Shown: in pieces, positions 1 to 8,810 of the stretch
Layout: every line of letters starts with the position of its first letter
How positions within the stretch are numbered: the first letter of the stretch is position 1
Origin: Mucilaginibacter sp. SMC90
GTDB lineage: Bacteria > Bacteroidota > Bacteroidia > Sphingobacteriales > Sphingobacteriaceae
Direction of reading: 5' to 3'
Assembly: GCF_022811725.1 (NCBI RefSeq)
Contig: NZ_CP094527.1
Location: 3,782,001-3,846,000 of the forward strand
DNA length: 64,000 nt
Notes under the pieces: model-generated
Databases searched by the model: none
What the model was told of the DNA's origin: nothing
Seen by the model: only the letters and a program-made list of their open reading frames with translations
Position numbers and translations under genes: made by a program

Positions 1-40
1 AGTTATTAGTTGAAGATCAAACCCTAAAGTTTATCAGCTA

Positions 41-1150
41 ATGAAACCGCTAACCAATGTATTGTTAAAAATATTTGCTGGTGGCTTTTTCCGTGTACAC
101 GCAGGAATCCTGTTGTTTATGTTTTTGGCGATGGTAGGGGTAGTGCCACCTCAATACCTGATAGGCTATCACAAAGCGCTGATGCTGGCTATGGATAGCA
201 GTTCGGCAGTGATGGCGCTGGTATTTGCGGTCTGGCTAATTTATGCCGTTAAAAGCTGGCATTATGTATCCGGGCAGATCTTTGCCTCTGGTCAGCATTT
301 TTTATTTTACAGCAGTAATTCTCTGAGTAGGGAGAAACAATTAAAAAGCTGGTTTGGGATACAGGCAGCTATATCATCGCCAATAATAGCTTATGCAATC
401 ATAACGATTTGTGTTGGCATTGCTAATGATTATTATCTGTTGCCGGTTTGCATTTTGTTGTACTTAATAACATTAAGCTATTTAAGCGCGGTTATTTATA
501 CAAGGCAAATCAACCGGCTTGTTGATGGCAGTAATCAATCTTTATTATTAAAGCTAAGCAGCAAATGGCGTAAGCCTTATTTCAGCCTATATATTTATCA
601 CCTGTTTGATAAGCGCAAAGTACCGTATTTGATCACCAAGGCATTGTCATGGCTTATTATTACCAGTGTATTTTATGTATTTGCCGATGTTAAAACAGAT
701 GCACGGGTAGCCGGCATAGCAATACTTGCTGTAGTCACAGCACACATTGTTTTGATATTTGAAGAACGGAAGTTTGAAGAGAACGGATTAGGTTTCTCCC
801 GCAATTTACCTTACAGCAGACAAAGGCTCTTTTTGAATTTTACAGGTGTTTATTTCTTTTTGCTGATCCCCGAAGGTGTTTGGCTATTCAGCAGGTTTAA
901 CCCCTTGATGGCTACTGAATTATTACTATTGGCCTTAAGTACCACAATGTTGTTCCATTGCCTGCTTTATTGGTTCGGGCTTAATATGGACAAATACCTG
1001 CAATGGATTCTCGGGTTATTTATAGTACTGTTCTGGATCATTATGTTCAAGCTGCTTTGGGTGCTTATTCCATTAAATCTGGGTATAGCTTACTGGCTGT
1101 TTTACAGTAACTATTATAAGTTTGAGGGAGTAGTAAGCGATAAGCTCTGA
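41..1150 (+). CDS. Uncharacterised multi-pass membrane protein
   Basis: 369 residues, mostly hydrophobic, with about nine or ten predicted membrane segments (first at roughly residues 18-40, last near 335-355) separated by short basic loops. I see no transporter signature, Walker motif or catalytic motif, so no function is assigned. It ends 3 bp before the convergent prmC stop. The ATG at 41 is the first in frame, and the upstream context is cut off by the window edge. The polytopic prediction is secure; the role is unknown. Confidence 0.75.
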   Translation: MKPLTNVLLKIFAGGFFRVHAGILLFMFLAMVGVVPPQYLIGYHKALMLAMDSSSAVMALVFAVWLIYAVKSWHYVSGQIFASGQHFLFYSSNSLSREKQLKSWFGIQAAISSPIIAYAIITICVGIANDYYLLPVCILLYLITLSYLSAVIYTRQINRLVDGSNQSLLLKLSSKWRKPYFSLYIYHLFDKRKVPYLITKALSWLIITSVFYVFADVKTDARVAGIAILAVVTAHIVLIFEERKFEENGLGFSRNLPYSRQRLFLNFTGVYFFLLIPEGVWLFSRFNPLMATELLLLALSTTMLFHCLLYWFGLNMDKYLQWILGLFIVLFWIIMFKLLWVLIPLNLGIAYWLFYSNYYKFEGVVSDKL

Positions 1151-1153
1151 TGA

Positions 1154-2017
1154 TTAAAATTGCGCTTTTATCATCCTGTCCCTGCCGCTCATATCTTTTC
1201 TTAACGATATGTTTTTAAATCCTTTATCTGTCAGTAGTTCTACTGTTTCTTTACCCAGGTTTTCATTGATCTCAAAGTAAATTAAGCCATCGGTAAGCAA
1301 ATTATTCAAAGCAAAATCGGCTATAGCACGATAAAATATCAGCGGGTCGTGCTCGGGTACAAACAATGCGGTATGCGGTTCAAAATCAGTAACATTGCTA
1401 TGCATCTGTTTTTTGTCATCAAGCGTTACGTAAGGAGGGTTACTTACGATAATATTATATCCAGCGCCTTCATTACCCGGTTTGGTATTTAAAATATCAG
1501 CCTGAATAAAATTAATTTCAACCTCATTTAGCATAGCATTTTCCTTAGCCGTTTTCAAAGCCCCCTCAGATATATCTATTGCAGATATTTCGGCATCTGC
1601 CAAGTTCTTTTTTAAACTAATGGCGATACAGCCGCTACCAGTGCCTATATCCAACAAACAAAACCTTTCACCTTTCGCCTTTAACCTTTCACCTTCTAAA
1701 ATCCATTCTACAAGTTCCTCTGTTTCCGGACGGGGGATCAGTACGTACGGGTTCACTTTGAAAGGCAAGCCATAAAACTCGGTAAAGCCTAAAACATACT
1801 GAACAGGTTTTCCTGTTTTTAGCTCGATGAGGATATTTTTGATCCGTTCTGATTGTTCGGCAGTTAACGCTCTTTCAGAGAATGCTTTGATCGATGCCCT
1901 TGACATACCGGTAACTTCGGCAATAATAAGCAGCGTAATAGCTTCTGTTTCATTAATATCGTAAACGCCATTTATCTGCTGCCTGTAATCTTCAAAAACA
2001 TCCTTAATCGTAATCAT
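1154..2017 (-). CDS. prmC: Peptide chain release factor glutamine methyltransferase PrmC (HemK)
   Basis: 287 residues from the ATG at 2017 (MITIKD). Longer in-frame readings run into ribD on the other strand and are unlikely. It N5-methylates the GGQ glutamine of release factors using SAM. Visible are the N-terminal helical domain, the RPETEELVEW segment, the SAM-binding DIGTGSGCIAI loop, and the catalytic NPPY motif (SNPPYV). The stretch ERLKAKGERF just before the SAM loop is encoded by an intergenic-type repeat (1662-1697) present in frame. It diverges from ribD with only about 33 bp between the starts, so the promoters must overlap. Confidence 0.93.
   Translation of the reverse strand: MITIKDVFEDYRQQINGVYDINETEAITLLIIAEVTGMSRASIKAFSERALTAEQSERIKNILIELKTGKPVQYVLGFTEFYGLPFKVNPYVLIPRPETEELVEWILEGERLKAKGERFCLLDIGTGSGCIAISLKKNLADAEISAIDISEGALKTAKENAMLNEVEINFIQADILNTKPGNEGAGYNIIVSNPPYVTLDDKKQMHSNVTDFEPHTALFVPEHDPLIFYRAIADFALNNLLTDGLIYFEINENLGKETVELLTDKGFKNISLRKDMSGRDRMIKAQF
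1662..1697. repeat. Intergenic-type AAAGG(C/T) repeat inside prmC
   Basis: Tandem CCTTTCACC/CCTTTCGCC/TTAACC units. The same unit pattern makes up the inverted repeat downstream of the transsulfuration gene at 57898-57990. Here it is translated in frame as ERLKAKGERF in prmC. It looks like a dispersed repeat tolerated inside a coding region at a surface loop. Confidence 0.6.
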
Positions 2018-2050
2018 GCAACAAAGTAACATAAAAGCTACTTTTGCAGC

Positions 2051-3106
2051 ATGCTTGAACATGAAAAATATATGCGCCGCTGCTTGGAGCTTGCCCAATT
2101 GGGCGCAGGTTATGTTAGTCCGAACCCCATGGTTGGCGCAGTTGTGGTTCACGATGGCCGGATAATAGGCGAGGGCTATCACCAAAAATATGGCCAGGCC
2201 CATGCCGAAGTTAACGCCATTGCCCAGGTTATCGAAAAGTTTGATAACCATGCTGAATTGCTTAAAAAATCAACCATATATGTTTCTTTAGAGCCCTGTG
2301 CGCATTATGGCAAAACACCTCCCTGTGCCGATCTGATCATCAAGCACCAGATCCCCAAAGTAGTAGTAGGCTGCCGCGACCCTTTTGCCCAGGTTGATGG
2401 CAAAGGCATTGAAAAACTACAGGCTTCCCGTATTGAGGTGACCACTGGCGTACTTGAACAGGAAAGCCAATGGCTTAACCGCCGCTTTTTTACTAAAGTA
2501 CAAAAACACCGGCCTTACATTATACTAAAATGGGCACAAACACAAGACGGCTTTTTTGCCCTGGCAGATGGCAGCCAGTTCTGGATCACCGGTCCCGAGT
2601 CGAAAAAGCTGGTACATAAATGGCGGAGTGAAGAAGATTCAGTATTGGTTGGTAAAAACACAGTATTGAGCGATAACCCTCAATTGAATACCCGTTACTG
2701 GGAGGGCCCTTCGCCCAAACGTGTGGTAATTGACCGCAGGCTGGAATTAAATAAAGGGTTGAATGTATTTGATCAGTCGGCCGAAACGTTGATATTTAAC
2801 GAGGTTAAGTTTGATGTGGACGGCAAAAACAGGTATATAGCGCTCGAGGATTTTGAACGTTTTGTGCCGCAGTATATTTTATACCAGTTATACCTTCAGG
2901 ATATCCAATCGGTTATCATTGAGGGGGGCGCACGTACGCTTGAGGCATTTATTGAGGTTGGTCTCTGGGATGAAGCCCGGGTGTTTACCGGCGATAAAGT
3001 TTTGAACAAAGGCATAAAAGCGCCGCAAATAACAGGTATACTTGCCGAGGAATATCCCGTAGGCGCAGATCGTTTACAATTGTTATACAATAAGCCAGTT
3101 ATATAA
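2051..3106 (+). CDS. ribD: Bifunctional riboflavin deaminase/reductase RibD
   Basis: 351 residues. The N-terminal deaminase domain (about 1-145) acts on diaminohydroxyphosphoribosylaminopyrimidine and shows the zinc-site HAE motif (GQAHAEVNA) and PCAHYGKTPPC. The C-terminal reductase domain (about 150-351) shows LKWAQTQDG, the SEEDSVLVG substrate loop and IIEGGARTLEAF. It carries out the two middle steps of riboflavin synthesis in the cytoplasm. Length is normal. The stop codon abuts the next gene's ATG (TAA-ATG), so the transporter gene is probably translationally coupled. Confidence 0.95.
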   Translation: MLEHEKYMRRCLELAQLGAGYVSPNPMVGAVVVHDGRIIGEGYHQKYGQAHAEVNAIAQVIEKFDNHAELLKKSTIYVSLEPCAHYGKTPPCADLIIKHQIPKVVVGCRDPFAQVDGKGIEKLQASRIEVTTGVLEQESQWLNRRFFTKVQKHRPYIILKWAQTQDGFFALADGSQFWITGPESKKLVHKWRSEEDSVLVGKNTVLSDNPQLNTRYWEGPSPKRVVIDRRLELNKGLNVFDQSAETLIFNEVKFDVDGKNRYIALEDFERFVPQYILYQLYLQDIQSVIIEGGARTLEAFIEVGLWDEARVFTGDKVLNKGIKAPQITGILAEEYPVGADRLQLLYNKPVI

Positions 3107-3985
3107 ATGCTGTTCGTTTTTTTAAGTATTTGCTGTAGTGTTATCGTTTCTATTTTGCTTAAACTGGCAAAACGATACCACGTAGATGTTTACCAGGCCA
3201 TCACCTGGAATTACTCTATGGCTATTTTACTTACCTGGTTATTTTTTAAACCACAGCTAAGTATTATTCAAAACGGACCTGTTTTTAATTACTTGGCTTT
3301 AGGCATCCTGTTCCCGGCCATATTTGTGATCATGGCAACATCGGTGCGTAAAGCTGGGATTGTACGTACAGATGTGGCACAACGCCTGTCCTTGTTCATC
3401 CCCATATTGGCAGCTTTTGTTTTATTTGGCGAAGCTACGGGGGCAATTAAGGCCATTGGTATTGTATTAGCATTTATTGCAATTATCTGTTCTGTTCCCT
3501 GGCAAAAATCTGCTGGTAATAAAGTGGAAAAAGGTTCATGGATTTACCTGTTAATTGTTTTCCTGGGTTTTGGTGTTATTGATGTGCTGTTAAAGCAGCT
3601 TACCAAAGTGAGCAATGTGCCGTTTACCACAGCCATATTTGTGATTTTCATTATAGCCTTCGTATTAACCTTTGCAGGTTTAATTTACCAGGTATCTACT
3701 AAAAAAACAAAGTTCTCCCTGCCGCAAATAGTTATAGGCTGGATCCTGGGGATAGCTAACTTTGGCAATATCCTGTTTTATTTAAAAGCGCACCAGGCAC
3801 TGGCCAATAGCCCTTCGGCGGTGTTTTCTTCGGTAAATATTGGTGTTATTGTGGTTGGTACGCTGGTTGGTATCGTTATATTTAAAGAAAAACTGAGCCT
3901 GATCAATAAGATCGGCATAGCTGTAGCCGTACTTGCTATTGTTATTATTTATTTTCCCCAAACATTGGGTTTTCTGCACTTGTAA
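3107..3985 (+). CDS. EamA/DMT-family membrane transporter
   Basis: 292 residues with about ten membrane helices, arranged as two EamA-like halves (roughly 1-125 and 140-285). The closing pattern SAVFSSVNIGVIVVGTLVGIVIFKEKLS is typical of the second half of drug/metabolite transporters. The start directly follows the ribD stop, so it is co-transcribed. Substrate unknown; riboflavin or precursor export would only be a guess from context. Confidence 0.8.
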   Translation: MLFVFLSICCSVIVSILLKLAKRYHVDVYQAITWNYSMAILLTWLFFKPQLSIIQNGPVFNYLALGILFPAIFVIMATSVRKAGIVRTDVAQRLSLFIPILAAFVLFGEATGAIKAIGIVLAFIAIICSVPWQKSAGNKVEKGSWIYLLIVFLGFGVIDVLLKQLTKVSNVPFTTAIFVIFIIAFVLTFAGLIYQVSTKKTKFSLPQIVIGWILGIANFGNILFYLKAHQALANSPSAVFSSVNIGVIVVGTLVGIVIFKEKLSLINKIGIAVAVLAIVIIYFPQTLGFLHL

Positions 3986-3994
3986 TATTTTTGA

Positions 3995-4609
3995 ATGCTT
4001 TTTGACGATACTTATAAAACTATAGAAAATCCTGCCGAAGGTATTTTTCGCGACCGGGGCAGCAAATTCCTGGCCTATGCTTTCCCTATCAATTCTGAAA
4101 ATGATATCAAGGCTATTGTAGCTCAATTGAAATCAGAACATCCTAAAGCCAATCATCATTGCTGGGCTATGCGCTTAACTATTGATCGTTCTGTTTTCAG
4201 GGTTAACGATGACGGGGAGCCTTCAGGAACCGCAGGCAGACCGATCCTCAACACGCTTTTATCAAAAGATCTCACTAACCTGGTGGTTGTGGTTGTCCGT
4301 TATTTCGGGGGTACTTTATTAGGAGTGCCCGGCTTAATCAATGCTTATAAAGTAGCAACCGAAGAAGCATTAAACCAGTCGGTTATCATTTCGAAAACGG
4401 TAAATGACGTTTACACCGTGTCCTTTGATTACCTGCAAATGAACGATATAATGCGGATCATTAAGGATGAGAACCTTACCATACTTAATCAGCAATTTGA
4501 TAATGATTGCAGTATCCAGCTTTCCATTCGTAAAACACAAGTTGAACAGGCACTTTTTAAATTGAGCAAAGTGAACGATACAAAGGTTAAGTATGACCAC
4601 AGTATCTAA
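3995..4609 (+). CDS. YigZ/IMPACT family protein
   Basis: 204 residues with the UPF0029/IMPACT N-terminal domain: FRDRGSKFLAYAFP, HHCWAMRL, the DDGEPSGTAGRPIL loop, and VVVVVRYFGGTLLGVPGL. A C-terminal DUF1949-like ferredoxin fold follows (about 135-200). The family is linked to translation and ribosome-associated functions, but the bacterial biochemical role is not firmly established. It lies 9 bp after the EamA gene and is probably the last gene of the ribD operon. Confidence 0.88.
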   Translation: MLFDDTYKTIENPAEGIFRDRGSKFLAYAFPINSENDIKAIVAQLKSEHPKANHHCWAMRLTIDRSVFRVNDDGEPSGTAGRPILNTLLSKDLTNLVVVVVRYFGGTLLGVPGLINAYKVATEEALNQSVIISKTVNDVYTVSFDYLQMNDIMRIIKDENLTILNQQFDNDCSIQLSIRKTQVEQALFKLSKVNDTKVKYDHSI

Positions 4610-4701
4610 CAGTTGAACCCCTTTACTTTACCAATCAGGGCACTGTTTTTGTGCTGATTTAATTCCATAATTCTGGTGTAATTGTTTTAATTTAGTCGGG
4701 T

Positions 4702-6054
4702 ATGCAATCTTTTGACTTAGATAAAACCGACCTGCTCCGCATTAAAACAGCGCTCGAAGCTGATGATGCTGAGTTAGAGAATGTTCTGAAGGAATATCAC
4801 GCCTCGGAGATTGCTATACTATTTGAAAAACTTCAGCAGGAAGAAAAAGAAAGGATCATAAATATCCTCCCGGCCGACGTTGCATCGGAAGTTTTATCCG
4901 AAATGGATGAAGAGCATGGCCCCGCCGAGTTGCTTGTAAACCTTGATCCCGAGAAACGTACTGAGATAGTTGAAGAGCTTGACTATGATGATGCTACCGA
5001 CATTATATCCCAGCTTGACGAGGAAGACCAGCAGGAGATTTTAGAGGATCTTGATCATGAAGATGCCAGCAGCATCCGTGCGCTGATGACTTACGCCGAG
5101 GATACTGCCGGCGGTTTGATGAACTCGGAGATCATCAAGGTGAACATCAACCTTGATAAAAAGGATGCTTTGGATGAGATCATTCGTCAGTCGGAAGAGA
5201 TGGAGGAGTTTTATACCATTTGTGTGGTTGATAATGATGACATCCTGAAAGGCATACTTTCCATCAAAACAGTTATTAAAGCCCGCGCCGATGCCCGGAT
5301 CAGTGACCTGGTGACTACCGATTTTGTGTACGTAAAGGCTGATCTTGACCAGGAAGAAGTAGCCCGCCTGATCAAGCAGTATAACCTTACCAGTATCCCC
5401 GTTGTTGATGATCATATGAAACTGCTTGGCCGTGTTACGGTAGATGACATCATCGACGTAATGGAGGAGGAGAACACCGAGGACATCCTGAAAATTTCCG
5501 GTGTATCTGAAGATGAGGAATTAAGCGGTAACTGGCTTGAGGCTGTAAAAAGTCGTTTGCCGTGGTTAATAATCAACCTTGGCACGGCATTCCTTGCCGC
5601 ATCCATCATCCGTAACTTCGATTCGACAGTTGCCAAGCTTTCTATTATATCCGCCTATATGACCATTATAGCGGGCATGGGCGGTAATGCGGCCACGCAG
5701 GCGTTGGCAGTAACAGTAAGGCGTATTTCATTAAGCGACCTTTCTGATAAACAGGCTTATAATACTGTATTAAAAGAATTTCTGGTAGGTATGATAAACG
5801 GTGCAGCCAATGGTGTCATCGTTTTTATAGTAGCTTTCTTTTACGATGCCAATCCGCTGCTTGGCCTGGTATTATTTTTAGCTATGACAGGTAATTTGAT
5901 AATAGCCGGCTTAACAGGAGCTTCTATTCCGCTGATATTAAAGAGGGTAGGGATAGACCCGGCAGTAGCATCGTCCATTATCATTACTACTTTTACCGAT
6001 TGTATTGGCTTTTTATTGCCCCTTTGGTTGGCTACGAAGCTTTTGTTGAAGTGA
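4702..6054 (+). CDS. mgtE: Magnesium transporter MgtE
   Basis: 450 residues. The N-terminal superhelical MgtE_N domain (about 30-130) has repeated acidic ELDYDDATDIISQLDEED motifs. Two CBS domains follow (about 135-255). The C-terminal pore domain (about 285-450) has five helices and the conserved stretch AGMGGNAATQALAVTVR that forms the Mg2+ pore. The family is gated by cytosolic Mg2+ binding at the CBS/N domains. It stands alone between the YigZ gene and the GxxExxY cassette. Confidence 0.94.
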   Translation: MQSFDLDKTDLLRIKTALEADDAELENVLKEYHASEIAILFEKLQQEEKERIINILPADVASEVLSEMDEEHGPAELLVNLDPEKRTEIVEELDYDDATDIISQLDEEDQQEILEDLDHEDASSIRALMTYAEDTAGGLMNSEIIKVNINLDKKDALDEIIRQSEEMEEFYTICVVDNDDILKGILSIKTVIKARADARISDLVTTDFVYVKADLDQEEVARLIKQYNLTSIPVVDDHMKLLGRVTVDDIIDVMEEENTEDILKISGVSEDEELSGNWLEAVKSRLPWLIINLGTAFLAASIIRNFDSTVAKLSIISAYMTIIAGMGGNAATQALAVTVRRISLSDLSDKQAYNTVLKEFLVGMINGAANGVIVFIVAFFYDANPLLGLVLFLAMTGNLIIAGLTGASIPLILKRVGIDPAVASSIIITTFTDCIGFLLPLWLATKLLLK

Positions 6055-6070
6055 TAATTTAATTATTTTT

Positions 6071-6572
6071 CTCGCAAAGGCGCTAAGACGCAAAGGGTAT
6101 GGATGAAAATTCAATTTCAAAAATAATCGTAAATACTGCATACGAAATTCATACCCAACTTGGGCCGGGTTTATTAGAATCTGTTTACGAAGAAATTTTG
6201 TATTTTGAACTTTTAAGTCACGGCCTTAAAGTTGAAAGACAAAAAGGCATTTGTGTATTTTGGAAAGAAATAAAAATGGATATTGGCTTTAGGGCCGATT
6301 TGATTGTTGAGGATAAAGTGATTATTGAAATAAAATCGGTTACAGCTATATCACCAGTACATAATAAGCAAGTATAAACTTATTTGAAATTGTCAGGATG
6401 CAAACTGGGACTTTTAATTAATTTTAATGAACAGCTTATAAAATCAGGAATAACAAGAGTAGTTAACAATCTCTAATGCTTTGCGCCTTAATACTTTGAC
6501 AAGTGAATGTGATAATGTTTGATGGAATTATAAATAATCTTTGAATCTTTGCGCCTTAGCGTCTTTGCGAGA
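6071..6572. mobile_element. GxxExxY cassette bounded by 25-bp inverted repeats
   Basis: The left repeat at 6071-6095 (CTCGCAAAGGCGCTAAGACG plus CAAAG) and the right repeat at 6548-6572 are reverse complements with two mismatches (C/T swaps). A partial third copy (CTTTGCGCCTTAATACTTTG) lies at about 6479-6498. Between them is only the GxxExxY reading frame. The compact repeat-gene-repeat layout suggests a small mobile or repeat-associated cassette inserted between mgtE and bioB. No flanking target duplication is obvious. Confidence 0.6.
6099..6476 (+). pseudogene. GxxExxY protein, broken by one in-frame stop
   Basis: The N-terminal 92 residues contain the family signature (LGPGLLESVYEEIL, with G-LL-E-SV-Y) and the downstream ADLIVEDKVIIEIKSV segment, which resembles a PD-(D/E)XK-type core (D, E-x-K). 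A TAA at 6375-6377 interrupts the frame. Reading on in the same frame gives TYLKLSGCKLGLLINFN and then ITRVVNNL before a normal stop at 6474, which restores the usual length of about 125 residues. A single change from TTA (Leu) to TAA explains it. The family function is unknown. Confidence 0.8.
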
Positions 6573-6600
6573 GAATAAATAATATTTAATTTTTAAATCG

Positions 6601-7605
6601 ATGACTGAAGTTAGACACAACTGGACGAAAGAAGAAATAGCTGAAATATACCATACGCCGCTGCTTGATCTGATATACAAAGCAGCTACTATACACCGTG
6701 AAAATAAGGATTATGCAGAGGTGCAGATCAGTTCATTGATCTCTATCAAAACCGGCGGATGCTCTGAAGATTGCGCTTATTGCCCGCAGGCTGCCCGTTA
6801 TAATACAGGTGTTAATGTACACGCTATAATGCCCAAAGATGAAGTTATTGCTGCTGCCGAAAAGGCAAAAGCCGGCGGTGCATCACGTTTATGTATGGGT
6901 GCTGCCTGGCGCGAAGTGCGCGATAACCGCGACTTTGATAAAGTTATTGACATGGTAAAGGCTGTAAACAGCCTTGATATGGAAGTTTGCTGTACCCTGG
7001 GCATGCTTACCGAAAGCCAGGCACAGCGCTTAGCCGATGCCGGTTTATATGCCTACAACCACAATCTGGATACATCTGAAGAGGATTATAAACGCATTAT
7101 CACTACCCGTACATATGATGAACGCCTCAAAACGCTTGAACATGTGCGCAAAGCTAAAATCACTGTATGTAGCGGCGGTATCATAGGTTTAGGCGAAACT
7201 GTGGAAGACAGGGTATCTATGTTAAAAACATTATCAAACCTGCCTAAGCACCCCGAGTCAGTGCCTATTAACGCTTTGGTACCTGTAGCAGGAACCCCGC
7301 TGGCCGATCAGCCGCGTGTTTCTGTTTGGGATATGGTACGTATGATTGCTACAACCCGCATCATCATGCCTAAAACCGTAGTGCGTTTGTCTGCAGGCCG
7401 TACTGAGATGAGTACCGTTGAACAGGCATTCTGTTTTATGGCCGGTGCCAATTCTATTTTCGCAGGCGAAAAACTGCTTACCACGCCAAACCCATCGTTT
7501 GATACAGATATGGCTATGTTTGAGTTATTGGGTTTATCGCCACGTAAAGCCTTTAAAAATGGCCGTCCTAATGAAGTTAAAGAAGAAATTGAAGTAGCCG
7601 GTTAA
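6601..7605 (+). CDS. bioB: Biotin synthase BioB
   Basis: 334 residues. A radical-SAM enzyme that inserts sulfur into dethiobiotin. The CxxxCxxC cluster motif is seen as GGCSEDCAYCPQ (about residue 53). Further conserved pieces are YNHNLDTSEEDY, GGIIGLGET, VPINALVPVAGTPL and the arginine-bearing RLSAGRTEM near the [2Fe-2S] site. It is monocistronic here, with a terminator directly after the stop. No other bio gene is in the window. Confidence 0.96.
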   Translation: MTEVRHNWTKEEIAEIYHTPLLDLIYKAATIHRENKDYAEVQISSLISIKTGGCSEDCAYCPQAARYNTGVNVHAIMPKDEVIAAAEKAKAGGASRLCMGAAWREVRDNRDFDKVIDMVKAVNSLDMEVCCTLGMLTESQAQRLADAGLYAYNHNLDTSEEDYKRIITTRTYDERLKTLEHVRKAKITVCSGGIIGLGETVEDRVSMLKTLSNLPKHPESVPINALVPVAGTPLADQPRVSVWDMVRMIATTRIIMPKTVVRLSAGRTEMSTVEQAFCFMAGANSIFAGEKLLTTPNPSFDTDMAMFELLGLSPRKAFKNGRPNEVKEEIEVAG

Positions 7606-7625
7606 AACAATTTTAAAACAATAAC

Positions 7626-7665
7626 AAAAGAAGCCGTGCATTATTGCTACGGTTTCTTTTGTTTT
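7626..7665 (+). terminator. Rho-independent terminator after bioB
   Basis: AAAAGAAGCCGT and ACGGTTTCTTTT form an imperfect hairpin about 20 bp past the bioB stop, followed by GTTTT. The rest of 7666-7870 shows no convincing gene. Confidence 0.7.
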
Positions 7666-7870
7666 AGAGATAATTTAAAACATTTGCACCTGTTAAAGAT
7701 AGCTGGCAGGCTCAGGGCAAATAGTAGGAAACTGCTTGAGAATGGAAAGTATTCATTACCAATTGTTTACCAAACAGTAATGAAATTTTATTTACTTGTA
7801 ACGATACTCATCAATATTAAACAGCTTCCAAATGAACGGTTGTTTTTCTAAAGCGAGTAATACGAAGTGA

Positions 7871-8809
7871 TTACTCTTCCTGTTCCAAATAGCGAAACGA
7901 TCCGCGTTTAATTGAAATAATAGCTGGATTGCTATTTGATGTAGTTATTTCAACAATACCGGTTTTTCGCTTGCCTGTATTTTCGTTTGATTCGTGTGTA
8001 TGCAATACGTAGTACGTTTTTTTATCCTTCCCCAAAAACAAATCTCCGTGTCCCGAGCCGTTTTGCCCTGTATTTGCTCTGCTTATAATAGGATTTCCGC
8101 TGTATTTTGTCCATGGGCCAACAGGTGATGGGGATGTTGCATAACCTACTGCATAATCGATATTTCTGAAATCATTGGCCGAATAAAACAAGTAATATAA
8201 GTTGCCTATTTTCTTTACTGTTGGCCCTTCTGATACTGGCCAGTTTGTATTGGCGGTATTTTCCCATCCCTGCTCTGCGTGGATGCATTCAGTTATACTG
8301 TTTTCATCAACGTCCTCCAATCCGTTTTTAAAACGGGCGCAAAAGATACGGTTGCCTTCCTGAAGCCGTACAAAATATAAATAAAGTTCACCATTGGTAT
8401 CCATGAAAATAAACGGATCAATTTGTTTGCCGCTCACGGAGATGGATTTAAGAACAGTTTGTTTAAAAGGGCCCAAAGGGTTATCACTTTTTGCTATAGC
8501 AATATGCTCGTCTGCAGTGTAAGCCATAAAATATTCATTCTTATACTTAAACACCTGTGGTGCCCAAAAGCCTTTGGTTCCGTAGCTTTCGCCTTTCAAT
8601 AAGGCGTTTTTGCTATGCTGATGCCAGTTTTTCAGATCAGTTGAAGTATAAACCCCAAATCCGTCCTGCGCGCCGGTACCGTATAAGTAGTAGGTTCCCT
8701 CATCTAAAAATATTGTAGGATCGGCAAGCCTGATCGGGATTTTATTAGTTTGGGCATAAGTGCTTGCAAATGCAACGCAAAGCAGGAGGGTTATTATTTG
8801 TTTTTTCAT
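7871..8809 (-). CDS. Glycoside hydrolase family 43-type enzyme, secreted
   Basis: 312 residues with a signal peptide (cleavage likely after TYAQ, residue ~20) and a five-bladed propeller. The three GH43 carboxylates are recognisable: Asp in RLADPTIF, Asp in QIDPFIF, and Glu in PVSEGPTV. GH43 enzymes act on arabinans, xylans or related arabinofuranosyl/xylosyl links; the exact specificity cannot be read. It starts 1 bp after the response regulator stop, so it is the third gene of the minus-strand regulator operon. Confidence 0.85.
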   Translation of the reverse strand: MKKQIITLLLCVAFASTYAQTNKIPIRLADPTIFLDEGTYYLYGTGAQDGFGVYTSTDLKNWHQHSKNALLKGESYGTKGFWAPQVFKYKNEYFMAYTADEHIAIAKSDNPLGPFKQTVLKSISVSGKQIDPFIFMDTNGELYLYFVRLQEGNRIFCARFKNGLEDVDENSITECIHAEQGWENTANTNWPVSEGPTVKKIGNLYYLFYSANDFRNIDYAVGYATSPSPVGPWTKYSGNPIISRANTGQNGSGHGDLFLGKDKKTYYVLHTHESNENTGKRKTGIVEITTSNSNPAIISIKRGSFRYLEQEE

Positions 8810-8810
8810 C

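Noticed and set aside
7636..7851. 71-codon plus-strand frame after bioB
   Set aside because: It begins inside the bioB terminator hairpin, has no family features and no start context.
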